From positions 62,001 through 126,000 of the forward strand of contig DLGJ01000012.1 in assembly GCA_002482645.1 (NCBI GenBank): a stretch of DNA of 64,000 nt, given 5' to 3'. The position numbers were made by a program, and so were the translations under genes. Positions 15,966-24,227 of the stretch are shown here, one piece after another. This stretch comes from Hyphomicrobiaceae bacterium UBA7697. Its GTDB lineage: Bacteria; Pseudomonadota; Alphaproteobacteria; Rhizobiales; Methyloligellaceae. Within the stretch, counting starts at the first letter, position 1. Each line of letters opens with the position of its first letter. The notes beneath the pieces are model-generated. The model did not search any database. It was given only the letters and a program-made list of their open reading frames with translations, and had not been told where the DNA came from.

Positions 15966-17792
15966 ATGATCGACCGCCTGCGCAGGTTCATTCCCGTGCT
16001 CGACTGGGGGCGCACCTATAACGGCGAAGCCCTGTCCAACGATCTGATCGCCGCGGTGATCGTGACGATCATGCTGATCCCGCAATCGCTGGCCTATGCG
16101 TTGCTTGCTGGCCTGCCCCCCGAGGCCGGGATCTACGCTTCGATCGTCCCCATCGTCCTCTATGCGATTTTCGGCACCTCGCGTGCGCTGGCGGTCGGCC
16201 CCGTCGCCGTCGTGTCCTTGCTGACGGCGTCTGCGGCGGGACAGGCCGCCGACCAGGGAACGGCCGGATATGTGACGGCCGCACTGACGCTCGCCTTTCT
16301 GTCCGGAGGCTTCCTGCTGCTGCTCGGAATCTTGCGCCTCGGGTTTCTGGCGAATTTTCTCAGCCATCCCGTGATCGCCGGGTTCATCGCGGCCTCTGGA
16401 ATCCTGATCGCGGCGAGCCAGTTGAAGCATATTCTCGGCGTTCAGGCCGGCGGCCACACGCTGATCGAGATGCTGGGTTCGCTTGTCGCCCATCTCGGAG
16501 AGACGAATGTCATTACACTGATGATCGGTATTGTGGCGATTGCCTTTCTGTTATGGGCGCGCAACGGGCTGACGCCGCTTCTGCGCGGATTGGGCTTTGG
16601 GCCGAAGCTCTCCGGCCTCCTCGCCAAGGCCGGACCCGTCGCCGCCGTTGTAATGACGACGCTCGCGACATGGTATTTCTCACTCAACGCGCGTGGAGTT
16701 TCGATCGTGGGCGAGGTGCCGCAAAGCCTGCCGCCTTTGACGCTGCCAGGCTTCGCGCCCGGCTTGCTCACGGAGCTGGCGGTCCCGGCAATCCTCATCT
16801 CGATCATCGGCTTCGTGGAATCCGTCTCGGTCGCCCAGACGCTCGCAGCCAAGAAGCGCCAGCGTATCGATCCGGATCAGGAGTTGATCGGGCTTGGTGC
16901 GGCCAATCTCGGCGCGGCCTTCACCGGCGGCTATCCCGTGACCGGCGGGTTCGCGCGCTCGGTCGTCAATTTCGACGCGGGCGCGCAGACCCCGGCGGCG
17001 GGCGCCTATACCGCCATCGGTCTTGCGATCGCGGCGGTGGCGCTGACCCCGCTGGTCTATTTCCTGCCCAAGGCGACCTTGGCGGCGACGATCATCGTGG
17101 CGGTGCTGAGCCTCGTCGACTTGTCGATCCTCCAAAAGACCTGGGGTTACGCCAAGTCGGACTTCGCCGCCGTTGCCGCGACGATCCTGCTCACGCTTGG
17201 GCTGGGTGTGGAGTTCGGCGTCGCGACGGGCGTCGCGATCTCCGTGATGCTGCATCTCTACAAGACCTCGAGACCTCATGTCGCCGAGGTGGGGCTCGTG
17301 CCGGGCACGCAGCATTTCCGCAACATCAACCGCCACGCTGTCGAGACCGACCCAACGCTTCTGACGCTGCGTGTCGACGAAAGCCTCTACTTCGTGAATG
17401 CCCGCTATTTGGAAAGCTTGATCCAGGCGCGCGTGAGCGACGGCTGCGGCATCCGGAACGTCGTCCTCATGTTCTCGGCTGTGAACGCCGTCGACTATTC
17501 CGCGCTGGAAAGTCTCGAAGCGATCAATCGCCGCCTATCCGATATGGGAGTCGGGCTGCATCTATCGGAAGTGAAGGGGCCGGTCATGGACCGTTTGAAA
17601 ACCTCCGACCTGATCGATCATCTCAACGGCCGCGTGTTCTTGTCGCAATACGATGCGTGGCAAGCCCTGACCGGCGGCCGCCGGAACGCCGCCAAACGGG
17701 TTCCGACCGAGGGCGCCGCAGATTCGGATCGCCCACCGGGCCGAGCGCACGACAGGTCCGAAAGCGCCGTCAACACCGCCGTGCAAGGTTGA
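15966..17792 (+). CDS. SulP-family anion transporter with STAS domain
   Basis: 608-residue inner-membrane transporter of the SLC26/SulP family, typically sulfate, bicarbonate or related anions. The family signature region is near 30-60 (IPQSLAYALLAGLPPEAGIYAS region), about ten or more membrane segments run to roughly 430, and a cytoplasmic STAS domain follows (LMFSAVNAVDYSAL near 500-515). The C-terminal 40 residues are charged. Being last in the sulfur cluster suggests export or uptake of sulfate or sulfite made by the dioxygenase; direction is inference. Confidence 0.9.
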   Translation: MIDRLRRFIPVLDWGRTYNGEALSNDLIAAVIVTIMLIPQSLAYALLAGLPPEAGIYASIVPIVLYAIFGTSRALAVGPVAVVSLLTASAAGQAADQGTAGYVTAALTLAFLSGGFLLLLGILRLGFLANFLSHPVIAGFIAASGILIAASQLKHILGVQAGGHTLIEMLGSLVAHLGETNVITLMIGIVAIAFLLWARNGLTPLLRGLGFGPKLSGLLAKAGPVAAVVMTTLATWYFSLNARGVSIVGEVPQSLPPLTLPGFAPGLLTELAVPAILISIIGFVESVSVAQTLAAKKRQRIDPDQELIGLGAANLGAAFTGGYPVTGGFARSVVNFDAGAQTPAAGAYTAIGLAIAAVALTPLVYFLPKATLAATIIVAVLSLVDLSILQKTWGYAKSDFAAVAATILLTLGLGVEFGVATGVAISVMLHLYKTSRPHVAEVGLVPGTQHFRNINRHAVETDPTLLTLRVDESLYFVNARYLESLIQARVSDGCGIRNVVLMFSAVNAVDYSALESLEAINRRLSDMGVGLHLSEVKGPVMDRLKTSDLIDHLNGRVFLSQYDAWQALTGGRRNAAKRVPTEGAADSDRPPGRAHDRSESAVNTAVQG

Positions 17793-17861
17793 GTCCGGCG
17801 ATTGCCCCGATCCGTCGCGGTTGATCGCTGTTCCGCGCGCCACGGAAACGGCCGCCAGTTT

Positions 17862-17987
17862 CTATCCGGCAATGCTTGTTTGAAGCGCTGCCAGTTTCGC
17901 GCCCAGTGGCGATTGCATTATCGCGGCGACGATGAGAATGGCTGCGCCGGCGATCAGTCTCATTGTCATGCGAGAGGGCAGATACAT
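17862..17987 (-). CDS. 41-residue single-helix membrane protein
   Basis: Minus-strand gene with AAGGAG seven bases before ATG 17987. The product is one hydrophobic helix (RLIAGAAILIVAAIMQ, residues 10-25) flanked by a short basic N-terminus and a small amphipathic C-terminus. It is reminiscent of a shortened DUF2892 helix. It is convergent with SulP and tail-to-head with the DUF4396 gene on its own strand. Function unknown; the strong ribosome binding site is the main support. Confidence 0.6.
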   Translation of the reverse strand: MYLPSRMTMRLIAGAAILIVAAIMQSPLGAKLAALQTSIAG

Positions 17988-18179
17988 GGGGGGTCTCCTT
18001 CTCTAGCGTGAGTGAGCCTTGTGTCGTTTCAACGCCGATGATCCTATCTCCGTTCCGCCGCCGTGGGGCTGACAATGCGTACACCGGACTTCACAGCTCG
18101 GTGAGGACCGGAGGCGAAGATGCGGCAAAGCCGCGCCGGGCGTTGCCGGCGTTCCTCGACGGCAGGAACGGAAGCGCGG

Positions 18180-19079
18180 CTAAGGGGCCGTGGCGAGCGC
18201 GATCGTGGCACCCGCCGCGAGCACCGCGAGCGAGACCGCGCCCATGACCCAGACCGGAGGCGAGGGGGCGTGCAGCGCCGAGCCGCTTTCGGCCATCTTC
18301 ATCTTGTCCGCCATCGTTTCCTTGCCGGACATCGCCATGCCCGGCATCGCGGCGTGTTGGCTCTTCGGCTCGCTTTCCATGTTCATGCCTTCCATCGCCC
18401 GCGAGTCGGCGCGCTGAGCGTTGCCGGGCTTCGGCCGCACGGTCAGCATGCCGTGCTTCAGATGAAGGGCTACCAGCCAGTAATTCATGGGATAGGCGAA
18501 CAGCGCGCCCACCATCAGCGCAAGCGACATGCGGAACCAGAACAGAGGCTGCGTGGGATCGTGCGCGTCCGCGTTGCCCTGGAAGGCCAAGGCGGAGACC
18601 GGCAACATGCCGCCCATCAGACAGTTCATGGAGAGGAACTCGGAACTGAACGTGCCTTTCAGTGCGCGCCAATACGAGCCGAACATCTCGCCCATGAACA
18701 GGGCCTGGAAGATGGTCCAGCCGAAGGCGAAGCCGAGCACGTATTCCAGGGCGAACTCCGCGGCCAGGGGCATTGCGACGAGGGCGCCAATCACGGCGCC
18801 CACGAGAATGCCGATGCCGTCGCCGGCGACGCAGTGCATGGTCGAGCCGAGAGCCTGGCGCCAGCGCGCTTCCACGTATCGCTCGTGGAGTCCCGGCAGA
18901 GGCTCGCGGCATCCAAGGACATAAAGAAATGCGCCGAACGGCCCCGAATAGGCCGTGAACAGAACGAAGGCCCACTTCATCACCGGGTTTTCCGGCGTCG
19001 CGCGGATATCGAGCGCGACGAAGGCCAGCGAGAGCGCCGTGAGGATGAACCAGAGCAGCATTACGCCGTCGATCAGCAT
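18180..19079 (-). CDS. DUF4396 membrane protein with Met-rich segment
   Basis: 299 residues. Two N-terminal helices, then a DUF4396-like membrane domain (about 75-215) with small-residue and Met-containing helices (HCVAGDGIGILVGA), and a last helix near 278-295. Between the domain and the last helix lies a Met/His-rich loop (about 224-262: MEGMNMES, AAMPGMAMSG, MADKMKMAES), of a kind seen in copper-handling proteins. DUF4396 proteins often accompany copper or sulfur genes, so metal traffic is possible, but this is inference. Confidence 0.75.
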   Translation of the reverse strand: MLIDGVMLLWFILTALSLAFVALDIRATPENPVMKWAFVLFTAYSGPFGAFLYVLGCREPLPGLHERYVEARWRQALGSTMHCVAGDGIGILVGAVIGALVAMPLAAEFALEYVLGFAFGWTIFQALFMGEMFGSYWRALKGTFSSEFLSMNCLMGGMLPVSALAFQGNADAHDPTQPLFWFRMSLALMVGALFAYPMNYWLVALHLKHGMLTVRPKPGNAQRADSRAMEGMNMESEPKSQHAAMPGMAMSGKETMADKMKMAESGSALHAPSPPVWVMGAVSLAVLAAGATIALATAP

Positions 19080-19400
19080 GCCCGGTCCTTTCCGGTCACG
19101 GCCTTCGGCCCTTCTATCCCCGACCTTATCCCGGGCTCCGGTAAGTTACGAGGTGTCCACGCGCGGCGCGGCACGTCTGCTCACGGTTTAGGCAAATTCG
19201 GGCCATGCGTGGCGCCGGAATTGCCATTTTTCCTAAATGTGTTGCCGTGCCGCTCTAGGGGCCGGAGATCGTTCGCGCTAGGCTCATGGCGATCTTGCGA
19301 ATCAGTTTATTGCGGTGCAGCATTTGTGTCGAAGGCCGGATGCCAGGCGAAAGCCTTGGAATTCCGGCACTTCATACCGGTCGAAGGAACCTCGAAATGC

Positions 19401-19463
19401 GTGCAAAACCGCTGAATTGGGGGCATCCTGACGCAGGATGCCGGTCATGGTCCGGTTTTGCAC
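19401..19463 (+). repeat. Nested perfect inverted repeats (63 bases)
   Basis: Outer arms GTGCAAAACCG (19401-19411) and CGGTTTTGCAC (19453-19463) are exact complements. Inside them GCATCCTG (19423-19430) and CAGGATGC (19434-19441) are exact complements around a 3-base loop. The element can form a long hairpin with an inner hairpin; neither follows a gene end with a T-run, so it is not a standard terminator. Confidence 0.8.
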
Positions 19464-19490
19464 GGGTCTTGCGAGAAGCAGACTAAGCTT

Positions 19491-19703
19491 GTGCAGCCAA
19501 GCGGGTTGATGATGCGATGCAACATCAGCCGACCATGCGGGCGTAAAAGTTCCAACCGGTCTGGAAGAGTTACGGGAGGTGACGGTCCGAATAGGACCTT
19601 GAGGAGTGGCGTTGGTGCAACCTTGTTAGAGGGAGCCGAATGCCTACGAACCTGATCCGAACCACAAGGGCGGCACTGAGCCATACGGTTCAGTTCGTCG
19701 AAC
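19491..19703 (+). mobile_element. Possible 5' remnant of a bacterial group II intron
   Basis: From GTGCAGCC the text resembles the 5' domain I region of bacterial group II introns as I remember it: a GTGYG-like start, then AGTTCCAACCGG, GGGAGGTGACGG, ATAGGACCTTGAGG, TTAGAGGGAGCCG and GAGCCATACGGTTC. No maturase/reverse-transcriptase gene follows, so it would be a truncated copy. This rests on pattern memory and could be wrong; a covariance-model search would settle it. Confidence 0.35.
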
Positions 19704-19956
19704 GGCCGCCCACGGCGCCACCATGGGCAGTCGCCGCGCCGCCGGCGCTCGAGAGTCCGCATGGCGCATCAATCCCCAGCCTGTCCTCCGGACGTTCCGG
19801 AGCGCGCAGAATAGACGCCGACGATTTGGCCCTCGGGCCGGGGAATCGCGGCATCGCGCATCTGCGCCATGGGGCGCGTTTTTCTCAAAAGTCGATGTTG
19901 ACCGCTTCGGCGGGCCTTCCGGTCCCGTTGGAGGACCTTACGCATTATCGGGGAGC

Positions 19957-20361
19957 ATGATCATGCCCGTACCAATGCCAACTGCCGTTGTTCTGATTGT
20001 TTGCAAGACCGTCATCGCCGGCCCGGCGGACCAGAACGCCGCCTACACCGGCTACGAGAACCGCCAATGGGCGACCGAGCACTCGATGATGGTGTGCCGC
20101 CGCCAGGAGGTTCAGCTTTACGACCAAGCCGAAGCGATGGGTGCCGCGGCGCAGCCGTTCAACCAGCAGCGTTGCCAGCGCGCCGGAATCTCTCTTGGCG
20201 TGAATTGGGACCAAGCTCATCGCGGCTCGAGCTATCGCTTCTGGCGCGTCGCGTGTCCGGTGCCGATCGTCGACACCAAGACGGGCGACATCATAGCTTG
20301 GAAGATGCCGGAGTGTGGCCGGCGTGATATAGTTGTTTGCGAGGTCGATACCGCGATCTAG
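19957..20361 (+). CDS. Conserved hypothetical exported protein
   Basis: 134 residues from ATG 19957 (a second in-frame ATG at 19963 is better spaced from GGGGAG). A hydrophobic N-terminal segment (PTAVVLIVCKTVIAG) could be a signal or anchor. The remainder has four further Cys (VCRRQ, QQRCQR, VACPVP, PECGRR region plus VCEVD) and an RQEVQLYDQAEAMG helix. I recall similar conserved hypotheticals in Rhizobiales but no function. Followed by another small exported protein and a phosphatase on the same strand. Confidence 0.65.
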   Translation: MIMPVPMPTAVVLIVCKTVIAGPADQNAAYTGYENRQWATEHSMMVCRRQEVQLYDQAEAMGAAAQPFNQQRCQRAGISLGVNWDQAHRGSSYRFWRVACPVPIVDTKTGDIIAWKMPECGRRDIVVCEVDTAI

Positions 20362-20441
20362 CGCGGACCAGCCTCGATCTTGCGAACGCCGCCGGTGTCC
20401 GGTCACCTTGCGACCGGCCGGGGCGAAGGAGGATCCAGGCG

Positions 20442-20885
20442 ATGCCAACGTGGGCGAAAGTCTCCGCCGGGCTGGCGCTTGCCATTGCCTTGCTGGGATT
20501 TGCAGGCCTCAAAGCCACGTCCATGAAGTCCGGACCTCTCGTGCAGGCGTACGGGACCACCTATTACGGCGGCGATGCGCCCGAGGCGCCGCCGGTTCCG
20601 TGCAAATCGGAGAGTGAAATCCTGTCGGCGATCGCCCGGGTGCATGCGAAGTACGATCTCTATGGCGGGGCGCGTCTGAAGGCCTTCGAGGAGCGCGCCA
20701 CCCTGAAGAAGGGTCTGCCGCCGCTGCGCGTCGACACGCTCTATGTGATCACCGAGGACGATCAGATGCGCGATGGCGAAATGGTGCTGTTTATCGGGCT
20801 CGCGTCCAACTGCGTGAGCACGGTCTTCAGCTTCCCTGCGCAGCTCTATCGCGAACTTGCCGTTGGGCCGGGGGATGGCGTCTGA
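20442..20885 (+). CDS. Hypothetical protein with N-terminal membrane anchor
   Basis: 147 residues; AAGGAGG ten bases before ATG 20442 fixes the start. One N-terminal hydrophobic helix (about 7-23) followed by an exported domain containing a single Cys (VPCKSESE) and a second in SNCVST. No known family recognised. Its stop overlaps the start of the phosphatase gene by 11 bp, so the two are likely translated together. Confidence 0.65.
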   Translation: MPTWAKVSAGLALAIALLGFAGLKATSMKSGPLVQAYGTTYYGGDAPEAPPVPCKSESEILSAIARVHAKYDLYGGARLKAFEERATLKKGLPPLRVDTLYVITEDDQMRDGEMVLFIGLASNCVSTVFSFPAQLYRELAVGPGDGV

Positions 20886-21612
20886 GCCCGTGTTCCCCAT
20901 GATTCCCGAAGGCGAAGTGGTTTACGCGATCGGCGACATTCACGGGCGGTCGGATCTCTTGTCCGAGCTTCTGCGTTCGGTCGAGCGGGACGCCGCGCAT
21001 TCGCAATCGCACGCGCGCAAGACGCTCGTCTTTCTCGGCGACTATGTGGACCGGGGGCCCGACAGCCGCGGCGTCATCGAGATGCTCTGCCGTGGTTTGC
21101 CGCACGGCTTCGAGGCCGTGTTCCTTAAAGGCAATCACGAAGAGATCCTATTGCAGTTTCTCGACGATCCCACGCTGCTCGGGTCTTGGCGCCGCAATGG
21201 CGGAGAGCGCACCCTCGAATCCTACGGTGTGGATTGCGGCCGGCTCGCCCGCGAGAACGCGAAGCCCGAGGCCTGGCGCGATGCCTTCGCGTCGGCCCTT
21301 CCGCCGGCGCATGTGAACTTTCTGCGGCAATTGCGCCTGACATACGAAATCGGCGACTACGCGTTCGTGCATGCGGGCGTGCGGCCCGGCCTGCCGCTCG
21401 ACGCGCAAGACCCAGCCGATCTCCTCTGGATCCGGGACGAGTTCCTGACCTCGCAAGAGCCGTTCGGCAAGATCGTGGTTCACGGTCATACGCCGGGGGC
21501 CTGCCCGGTCGTGAGGCCGAACCGGATCGGGATCGATACGGGGGCCGTGTTCAGCGAGCACCTCACGGCGCTGCGCCTCGAAGACGGGCGAACGGATTTT
21601 CTGCAAACGTAA
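20875..21612 (+). CDS. PPP-family serine/threonine protein phosphatase
   Basis: 245-residue calcineurin-like phosphoesterase. All PPP signature motifs are present in order: GDIHGR (about 21-26), GDYVDRG (about 55-61), GNHE (about 90-93), HAG and HGHT near 205. These bind the two catalytic metals. Cytoplasmic, no signal. The start overlaps the previous gene's end; GGGCCGGGGG precedes ATG 20875. Bacterial members act on phosphoproteins or on dinucleotide polyphosphates (ApaH-like), and the sequence does not decide which. Confidence 0.88.
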   Translation: MASEPVFPMIPEGEVVYAIGDIHGRSDLLSELLRSVERDAAHSQSHARKTLVFLGDYVDRGPDSRGVIEMLCRGLPHGFEAVFLKGNHEEILLQFLDDPTLLGSWRRNGGERTLESYGVDCGRLARENAKPEAWRDAFASALPPAHVNFLRQLRLTYEIGDYAFVHAGVRPGLPLDAQDPADLLWIRDEFLTSQEPFGKIVVHGHTPGACPVVRPNRIGIDTGAVFSEHLTALRLEDGRTDFLQT

Positions 21613-21615
21613 GGT

Positions 21616-23085
21616 CTAGCCGCGCGTTTCGGGACTGTCGGCGACGAGACCGCGAAGCCGGCTCGTGAGGCTTCCGCCGGATTTTTCCCCTTGCCGCTTG
21701 GAGCGCCGCATTGCGAATCGCTGCGACAGGCTGCGCTTCTGGCTCTCATGCTCGCTTGCCTGTCCCCCTGCCTGTCCCTGGCCGTCGTCGGAGGCATCCT
21801 CGTCGCCGTGATGGGGATCGTTCCCGGCGTGCTGAACGTGCCTGGCCGTATCGGCACCCTCGATCTCGTAGGTCTCGTAGTCCTCTTCGAGTTCGTAGGA
21901 CTCCACGTCCTCAAAGGACTGCTCCGCCGCGCTCGCCTCTTCGGCCGCGTAACCCGCTTCGGCGGTGTAGGTCTGCCCGGCGTCTTCCTGCGCGGGCTCG
22001 GTCCGATAGTCCTCCTCCGCCTGGTAGGTTCCGCCGGCCGCATAGGCCTCTGCGGGATATCCATCTTCGGCCGTATGCGTCCCGCCGTGCTCCGCTCCGG
22101 CGTATTCCGTGCCGGGCTCCGCCGCGCCATTGCCGGTATAGGCGACGGTCTCGTGCGCGACACCGGCACCTTCGGCACCGGTCATCTCTTGAGCCGCCAT
22201 TTCCTGCGCGGCCAAAGCCGCCGCTTCCGCCTGGGCCGCGGATTCCGCCCGGGCCAAAGCTTCCGCCTCGGCGAGGGCTTCCGCCGCAACGTCCGTCTCC
22301 TCCTCGTAGTCGGCTTGCGGCGCGGCCACGGTTTGGACGGTCGCGGGTTGGTAACGCGCGGCGTCCATGATCTGGGACGCGAGATGGCTCAATTCCCGGC
22401 GCAGGAAGGCGATTTCCTCGCTGCTCGTCCGAACCTGGTCGAGTTCTTCCCTGGCGCGCGAAAGCTCGGCCGCCAGCCGCTGACTTTCGGCCACGGCGCG
22501 GGAATCGGCTTTCGCCGAACCGCGGCCCGCCGCGCTGCCGCTTTCGAGCGAAAGCCGCAGCTGGTCGATATCGGCGCGCTGGTTATGGACGGTCGCGCGC
22601 GCGACTTTCAGGGCGTCCGATTGCGACGCCACGGTGTTCCGGAGTTCCGCATTGACGGTTTCCAGCTCTGACAGCGCCCTCTTGGCGGCCTTGAGGCGTG
22701 CGTCGAGGTCCGGCAGGCGCCGCTTGATGGTCTGCTGGAGCACGCGATTGGCGTTCTCGGCTTCTTGGAGCTCGCCTTTGACGGAGTCCAGATTGCCGTT
22801 CAGCATCTGAATCTCGACACGGCGCTTATTGGCCTCGATCAGTTCGCGCGCCGCCTTTTCCTTGGATTTCTCCAGTGCCACTTCGACCTTGCGCAACTGG
22901 ATCGCAAAGTCGGCGCGGATTTGGTCCTTGTCCGCCTGAATATCGGCAAGCGTCATCGGCATCGTCGCTTCGAGCCGGCGCGTGGTGAGCTTCACGGCGC
23001 GGTTCCACAGCGGGGGCGCGAGCATGAGGCCGAGCAGGCATCCCAGGAAGAAGCCCAACGCCCCGAACATGAACCACTCGATCAT
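21616..23085 (-). CDS. Membrane-anchored coiled-coil protein with acidic Ala/Glu/Tyr-rich tail
   Basis: 489 residues from ATG 23085, chosen over earlier in-frame starts because GAAGG lies six bases upstream and the protein then opens with a membrane helix (IEWFMFGALGFFLGCLLGLML). Residues about 50-240 are a long heptad-like coiled coil (ADIQADKDQIRADFAIQLRK...). Residues about 260-440 are low-complexity, Ala/Glu-rich with repeated Tyr motifs (GYPAEAYAAG, DYRTEP, GYAAEE). The C-terminal 50 residues are basic. It resembles alphaproteobacterial anchored coiled-coil proteins of unknown role. Confidence 0.75.
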   Translation of the reverse strand: MIEWFMFGALGFFLGCLLGLMLAPPLWNRAVKLTTRRLEATMPMTLADIQADKDQIRADFAIQLRKVEVALEKSKEKAARELIEANKRRVEIQMLNGNLDSVKGELQEAENANRVLQQTIKRRLPDLDARLKAAKRALSELETVNAELRNTVASQSDALKVARATVHNQRADIDQLRLSLESGSAAGRGSAKADSRAVAESQRLAAELSRAREELDQVRTSSEEIAFLRRELSHLASQIMDAARYQPATVQTVAAPQADYEEETDVAAEALAEAEALARAESAAQAEAAALAAQEMAAQEMTGAEGAGVAHETVAYTGNGAAEPGTEYAGAEHGGTHTAEDGYPAEAYAAGGTYQAEEDYRTEPAQEDAGQTYTAEAGYAAEEASAAEQSFEDVESYELEEDYETYEIEGADTARHVQHAGNDPHHGDEDASDDGQGQAGGQASEHESQKRSLSQRFAMRRSKRQGEKSGGSLTSRLRGLVADSPETRG

Positions 23086-23262
23086 CAAGGCCTTCGATTC
23101 CTTGAAAGAGGGCCGAAACAGGTGCCAGGTGCCGGCGCCCTCGTCGTCCCATATGCCGCCGCACGCGCGGGCGCGCCGGATTCCACCGGGCAAGCCAAAG
23201 TCTTGCGCGCCCCGATTGACCGCGACCCGCAAAACGCACGCTATAGCTTCATTAGCGCTTAA

Positions 23263-24123
23263 TTAGAACGGATTCCAGGTCGGCTGGCGAGTATACTTCA
23301 AGTAGCCGACATTTGCGCCAAGTCTAAGGCCGACGCCCGAGCGTATCGGCGCAAGGACGACGTCGTCCCGCGCCAGATAGGTGACGCCGACGCCGCCGAC
23401 CAGATAGGCGGAGCCGTCGACACCGGCGAACTTGTTGTAGATCTGGCCCGGATTCTGGAGATTGTAGACCAAAACCATGGTTTTGGAGCCTTCCGCGCCG
23501 AAATCGTAGCCGACCGACGGGCCTTGCCAGAAGACGCGATACTCGCCGCCGCTGGCCGTGTGCAACGTACCCTCGCCGTAACGCAGGCCCGCCACGAAGG
23601 CGCCGCCCGCCTCTTCGCCCGTGATATAGCCGTTCGGCCGCCCGGAACGCTGGAACGTGTATTCCACGGCGCTCGCGAAGCCCGACGACACTTTCCCGAA
23701 AAAGCGGTGTCCGGCGCTTTTGATCTCCTCGGCGGTGAAACCGTCCGACGCGCCGTCCAGCTTTTCGGAGGCGTAGCCTTGAGCCGGCACGGTCGTCTCG
23801 CCGGATTGATAGGCCTGCTGCTGGTAGTTTTGTTGCGGAGGGACCTGCTGCGGGTCGGTCTGCTGCGGATAGCTTTGCTGAGGATAAGACTGCGCCGGCT
23901 GGGGCGCGGGCGGCGGCGCTTGCGGGGCGCTCGCCGGCGCATAGCCCGGCTCGGGCACGTAGGCTCTCGTCTGCGGGTAGGCGCCGCTCACCGGAGCATT
24001 TGGGACCGGCATGGCGTTGGACGCGGCACCGTAGGACGTTTCTTGCGCCCATGCGCCGGTCGCCGGGATGAAGCCCACTAGGATCGCCGAAACGGCGGCG
24101 AACGCCGTACTCGAAATACGCAT
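23263..24123 (-). CDS. eipA: Envelope integrity protein EipA (DUF1134)
   Basis: 286 residues with a signal peptide (cleaved near GAWAQ, residues 22-26). A Pro/Gln-rich linker with repeated YPQQ, DPQQ, PPQQ units covers about 75-110. The DUF1134 domain follows (about 135-286: SSGFASAVEYTFQRSG, GYITGEEAGGAFVAG, FWQGPSVGYDFG, GVGVTYL). In Brucella this family is the periplasmic EipA needed for envelope integrity. Start ATG 24123 places the signal peptide at the N-terminus. The linker tract suggests attachment to or crossing of the cell wall. Confidence 0.85.
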   Translation of the reverse strand: MRISSTAFAAVSAILVGFIPATGAWAQETSYGAASNAMPVPNAPVSGAYPQTRAYVPEPGYAPASAPQAPPPAPQPAQSYPQQSYPQQTDPQQVPPQQNYQQQAYQSGETTVPAQGYASEKLDGASDGFTAEEIKSAGHRFFGKVSSGFASAVEYTFQRSGRPNGYITGEEAGGAFVAGLRYGEGTLHTASGGEYRVFWQGPSVGYDFGAEGSKTMVLVYNLQNPGQIYNKFAGVDGSAYLVGGVGVTYLARDDVVLAPIRSGVGLRLGANVGYLKYTRQPTWNPF

Positions 24124-24227
24124 AACAAAAGCCCCCGGACGCGAACGCCGGCAATTTGGCCGGATGGAGGGGGCCGAAGGCCCCTGCCGCGATTGTTGAC
24201 CGAAAGCATTACCAAACGGTGGAAGAC

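Larger units (their letters stand above)
19080..19956 (+). other. Gene-poor 0.9-kb stretch with palindromes and intron-like sequence
   Basis: No protein gene is supportable here. The stretch contains the nested palindrome at 19401-19463 and the possible group II intron remnant at 19491-19703, both listed separately. The base texture is less GC-biased than the neighbours around 19260-19560. Confidence 0.55.

Noticed and set aside
16553..17824. A 423-residue frame inside the SulP gene
   Set aside because: Shifted-frame shadow with Arg-rich composition; SulP and STAS motifs lie in the other frame.
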